Below are positions 4,326-5,700 of a DNA stretch of 5,700 nt, in pieces. The stretch is from contig JAUYCY010000076.1 of the NCBI GenBank assembly GCA_030692055.1, positions 1-5,700 on the forward strand, given 5' to 3'. The position numbers and the translations under genes are program-made. Source of the stretch: Candidatus Omnitrophota bacterium (GTDB lineage: Bacteria > Omnitrophota > Koll11 > Duberdicusellales > 4484-171). Below the pieces are notes generated by a model. It was not told the origin of the DNA, ran no database searches, and was given only the letters and a program-made list of their open reading frames with translations. How positions within the stretch are numbered: position 1 is the stretch's first letter; each line of letters opens with the position of its first letter.

Positions 4326-4331
4326 TATAAT
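4326..4331 (+). promoter_or_regulatory. Possible -10 box before the transglutaminase-like gene
   Basis: A perfect TATAAT lies 17 bases before the ATG at 4349. No good -35 box is found 16-18 bases upstream, and the AT-rich context makes chance occurrence likely. If real, it would give a very short leader, which would fit the lack of a clear Shine-Dalgarno sequence there. Confidence 0.2.
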
Positions 4332-4348
4332 TAAAATAAGTAGCTTTT

Positions 4349-4957
4349 ATGTCTGAAGAGGTTATTTTAGAAAAATTTTATGCATGGACAAAAAAACTTA
4401 GGTCTAAAGAAGCCCGGATAGCGGTATTTGAGCATATACGCGATATACCTTATGCGATAGTCCCGGAGCTCAGAGATCCTTATCATGGTCCGGATAAACT
4501 ATTAAAGCTTAACAGGGGGCCTTGTCAGGCAAAACACTATCTTTTAGGGAGGCTTTTTGTTAGATTGGGCATTCCCGTGCAATATGCTACTTATTCCTTT
4601 GGTTGGAATAGCTCTTTTATAAAATATCCACAAGATCTAAAAAAAGTAGTAGAAGGATTACCTCTTGCTTATCATCTTGCTTGCAAGGCCCATATTAACG
4701 ATAAATGGATACTGGTTGACGCAACTTGGGATCTTCCTTTAAGGAAGGCCGGATTTCGTGTGAATGAAAAATGGGATGGCGTAAATGATACTATGAATGC
4801 AGTAGTCCCGGTAGAAGAGGTTGATCATGCTAGTATAGCAGAAAGGTTTCGTTATGAGACTGAGCGAAGAAGCAGCCACAGCGAAAAAGAAAAAGCTAAT
4901 TATGCACAATTTATCGATAAATTTAATATTTGGCTGGAAAGCCTGAGGAAAGGATAG
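4349..4957 (+). CDS. Transglutaminase-fold protein with intact catalytic triad
   Basis: The 202-residue product has the core of the transglutaminase/cysteine protease-like superfamily. The nucleophile Cys is in R-G-P-C59-Q-A-K-H, leading a helix that ends L-F-V-R-L-G-I-P-V-Q-Y-A-T, the usual 'learned about by the protein' strand of these enzymes. The His is H109 in A-Y-H-L-A-C-K, and the Asp is D124 in K-W-I-L-V-D-A-T-W-D. The H-to-D distance of 15 residues and the following W-D fit the family. Bacterial members may cleave or crosslink peptides or amidate, and the substrate cannot be read here. There is no signal peptide or membrane helix, so it is probably cytosolic. The ATG lacks a good Shine-Dalgarno sequence (only AATAAGTAG upstream), unusual beside its neighbours. 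It lies 38 bases after the 112-residue gene. Confidence 0.85.
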   Translation: MSEEVILEKFYAWTKKLRSKEARIAVFEHIRDIPYAIVPELRDPYHGPDKLLKLNRGPCQAKHYLLGRLFVRLGIPVQYATYSFGWNSSFIKYPQDLKKVVEGLPLAYHLACKAHINDKWILVDATWDLPLRKAGFRVNEKWDGVNDTMNAVVPVEEVDHASIAERFRYETERRSSHSEKEKANYAQFIDKFNIWLESLRKG

Positions 4958-4994
4958 GGGGCTTTCTTTTGGCTAATTGATGTGCGGATAATTC

Positions 4995-5010
4995 CCCCGA
5001 TTTATCGGGG
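4995..5010 (+). promoter_or_regulatory. Hairpin just upstream of the next ribosome site
   Basis: CCCCGA (4995-5000) pairs with TCGGGG (5005-5010) around TTTA. It ends four bases before AAGGAGG (5015-5021) of the membrane protein gene. It may be a weak terminator for the upstream gene or influence translation of the downstream one; its CCCCGA arms recur at 5438-5455. Confidence 0.4.
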
Positions 5011-5027
5011 TCAGAAGGAGGTAAAAG

Positions 5028-5384
5028 ATGAAAGGGATTTTATTAAAGTGGCTAATTAATTCTTTCGCAATTCTCGTAGTTACTTATACTGTAAGAGGCA
5101 TTGAAATCTCAAACTTGACCGTAGTGGTTGTGGTAGCTTTCGTATTAGGCATTATTAATGCAGTTTTACGTCCGTTTTTAATATTAATTACCCTTCCGAT
5201 AAATATTTTAACGCTGGGGCTATTAACCTTTTTCATCAACGGATTTCTACTCTTTTTAGTTTCTAAGATCGTCAAAGGGTTTATTATCACGGGTTTTTGG
5301 CCTGCATTTTTTGGAGCATTACTTTTTAGTACGATCAGTTTCTTATTAAATTTATTAATAAATAAAGACAACGTACTTGGATAG
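5028..5384 (+). CDS. DUF360/YvlD-type four-helix membrane protein (phage holin family 4)
   Basis: A 118-residue inner-membrane protein of the family listed as DUF360, YvlD-like or phage holin family 4 (PF04020). Four hydrophobic segments are at about 5-22, 31-47, 50-80 and 85-111. Family signatures are present: N44-A-x-L-R48-P49 at the end of helix 2, I-T-L-P57 and N59 in the next, L63-G64, and F-I-N71. Length fits the usual 110-125 residues. The Bacillus relative belongs to a cell-envelope stress regulon. Despite the holin name, most members are chromosomal and not phage genes, and nothing phage-like lies nearby. AAGGAGG at 5015-5021 with a 6-base spacer fixes the start. It is the last protein gene before the predicted rRNA leader. 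Confidence 0.9.
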   Translation: MKGILLKWLINSFAILVVTYTVRGIEISNLTVVVVVAFVLGIINAVLRPFLILITLPINILTLGLLTFFINGFLLFLVSKIVKGFIITGFWPAFFGALLFSTISFLLNLLINKDNVLG

Positions 5385-5437
5385 AAATGTTTGTTAGGCC
5401 AGTAAACTACTTTATCCCGACAGCAATTGCCGATGTC

Positions 5438-5455
5438 CCCCGACATTTTTCGGGG
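5438..5455 (+). terminator. Hairpin after the membrane protein gene, possible terminator
   Basis: CCCCGA (5438-5443) pairs with TCGGGG (5450-5455). TTAT follows, a poor T-tract, so it is a weak intrinsic terminator at best. It may work together with the hairpins that follow to insulate the next transcription unit. Confidence 0.4.
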
Positions 5456-5458
5456 TTA

Positions 5459-5485
5459 TCGGGATTTTCCCGACTATTGTCGGGA
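5459..5485. repeat. Two mutually exclusive hairpins sharing one arm
   Basis: TCGGGA (5459-5464), TCCCGAC (5468-5474) and GTCGGGA (5479-5485) are three complementary arms. The middle one can pair with either neighbour but not both. Confidence 0.65.
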
Positions 5486-5486
5486 C

Positions 5487-5515
5487 CCCGCTGAATAAAA
5501 AATTAAGGAGCGGGG
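5487..5515. repeat. 30-bp hairpin element, copy 2
   Basis: CCCGCT at 5487-5492 pairs with AGCGGG at 5509-5514 around GAATAAAAAATTAAGG. Adding the flanking C5486 and G5515 makes the stem 7 bp. It is nearly identical to copy 1 at 3893-3922, including the unpaired loop. Confidence 0.7.
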
Positions 5516-5582
5516 CACTTATCACTTCATTTAGGTGCTCAAAAAACCTCCCCGACGTAACAGGCTGGGTCATATTAACATT

Positions 5583-5595
5583 TGTTCTTTGACAA
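5583..5595 (+). promoter_or_regulatory. boxA antitermination site of a predicted rRNA leader
   Basis: TGTTCTTTGACAA matches the rrn boxA consensus (TGCTCTTTAACAA in E. coli) except for the C/T at position 3 and the A/G and A/C choices commonly seen elsewhere. NusB and S10 bind boxA in the nascent RNA and let polymerase read through rRNA genes without Rho termination. No protein gene starts in the last 300 bases, as expected if a 16S gene follows. The TTGACA within it could alternatively be read as a -35 box, but there is no good -10 box 16-18 bases later. Confidence 0.6.
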
Positions 5596-5632
5596 ACAGG
5601 CTGAAATAGATACGTTAAATTCCTTTTTTTCT

Positions 5633-5647
5633 CTGAAAATGTTTCAG
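5633..5647 (+). other. Small stem-loop downstream of boxA
   Basis: CTGAAA (5633-5638) pairs with TTTCAG (5642-5647) around ATG. In a rRNA leader this could be one of the usual leader hairpins; the evidence is only the short palindrome. Confidence 0.3.
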
Positions 5648-5700
5648 GGCACAAAATCTCGGGATTTATACGGTAATAATCGCTTCTTTTAACCCGGTAA

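Larger units (their letters stand above)
5385..5582. other. Gene-free gap with stacked palindromes
   Basis: No plausible gene is seen on either strand. The gap carries four adjacent hairpins (5438-5455, 5459-5473, 5468-5485, 5487-5515) and then a stretch without clear structure that leads to the boxA site. A convincing -10/-35 pair for the predicted rRNA transcript was not found here. Confidence 0.55.

Noticed and set aside
5028..5384. Prophage holin suggesting phage DNA
   Set aside because: The family name is misleading; most members are chromosomal and no lysin, structural or integrase gene is nearby.
5084..5446. Minus-strand open frame of 120 codons
   Set aside because: Antisense of the four-helix membrane protein gene, whose family motifs and ribosome site are clear.
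5589..5617. TTGACA at 5589 as a promoter -35 box
   Set aside because: No acceptable -10 box at 16-18 bases (only TACGTT or weaker); the same bases are better explained as part of boxA.

Overview
The window looks like a chromosomal stretch from an uncultivated, probably Gram-negative bacterium. It has AT-leaning genes with good Shine-Dalgarno sequences, separated by intergenic gaps full of short GC-rich palindromes. This style, together with a stand-alone EF-Tu-domain-2-like protein and a glycine-tailed RRM protein, recalls metagenome genomes of groups such as Omnitrophota. That placement is an impression, not a demonstration.

Layout. Positions 1-420 hold two related palindromes and what looks like the C-terminal remnant of a MATE-type multidrug transporter. 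A noncoding stretch with stem-loops (418-652) separates it from a minus-strand RRM RNA-binding protein gene (653-988). That gene has a promoter-like site far upstream and hence a predicted long leader. Positions about 1180-2040 contain no convincing gene. This is a repeat island built from inverted repeats, hairpins, a degenerate tandem duplication, and copies of a CTTCGACT..GCTCAGG-type repeat facing opposite ways near its two ends.

From 2080 on, all genes lie on the plus strand: a small putative zinc-ribbon protein (2080-2493); a lysine-rich protein ending in an EF-Tu domain-2-like module (2684-3118); an exported or membrane-anchored CX5R phosphatase (3142-3753) that is probably cotranscribed with it; a 112-residue protein of unknown function (3972-4310); a transglutaminase-fold protein with an intact Cys-His-Asp triad (4349-4957); and a four-helix DUF360/YvlD-type membrane protein (5028-5384). 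The gaps at 2494-2683, 3754-3971 and 5385-5515 carry stacked palindromes. Two of these gaps share a nearly identical 30-bp hairpin element.

The last 120 bases contain no gene but include a near-consensus boxA antitermination site (5583-5595). The best explanation is that the window stops inside the leader of a ribosomal RNA operon whose 16S gene starts just beyond position 5700. The protein genes do not form an obvious single pathway. I see no convincing new defence, CRISPR or mobile system. The most noteworthy items are the boxA leader, the lysine-tail/EF-Tu-domain fusion and the layered repeat families.
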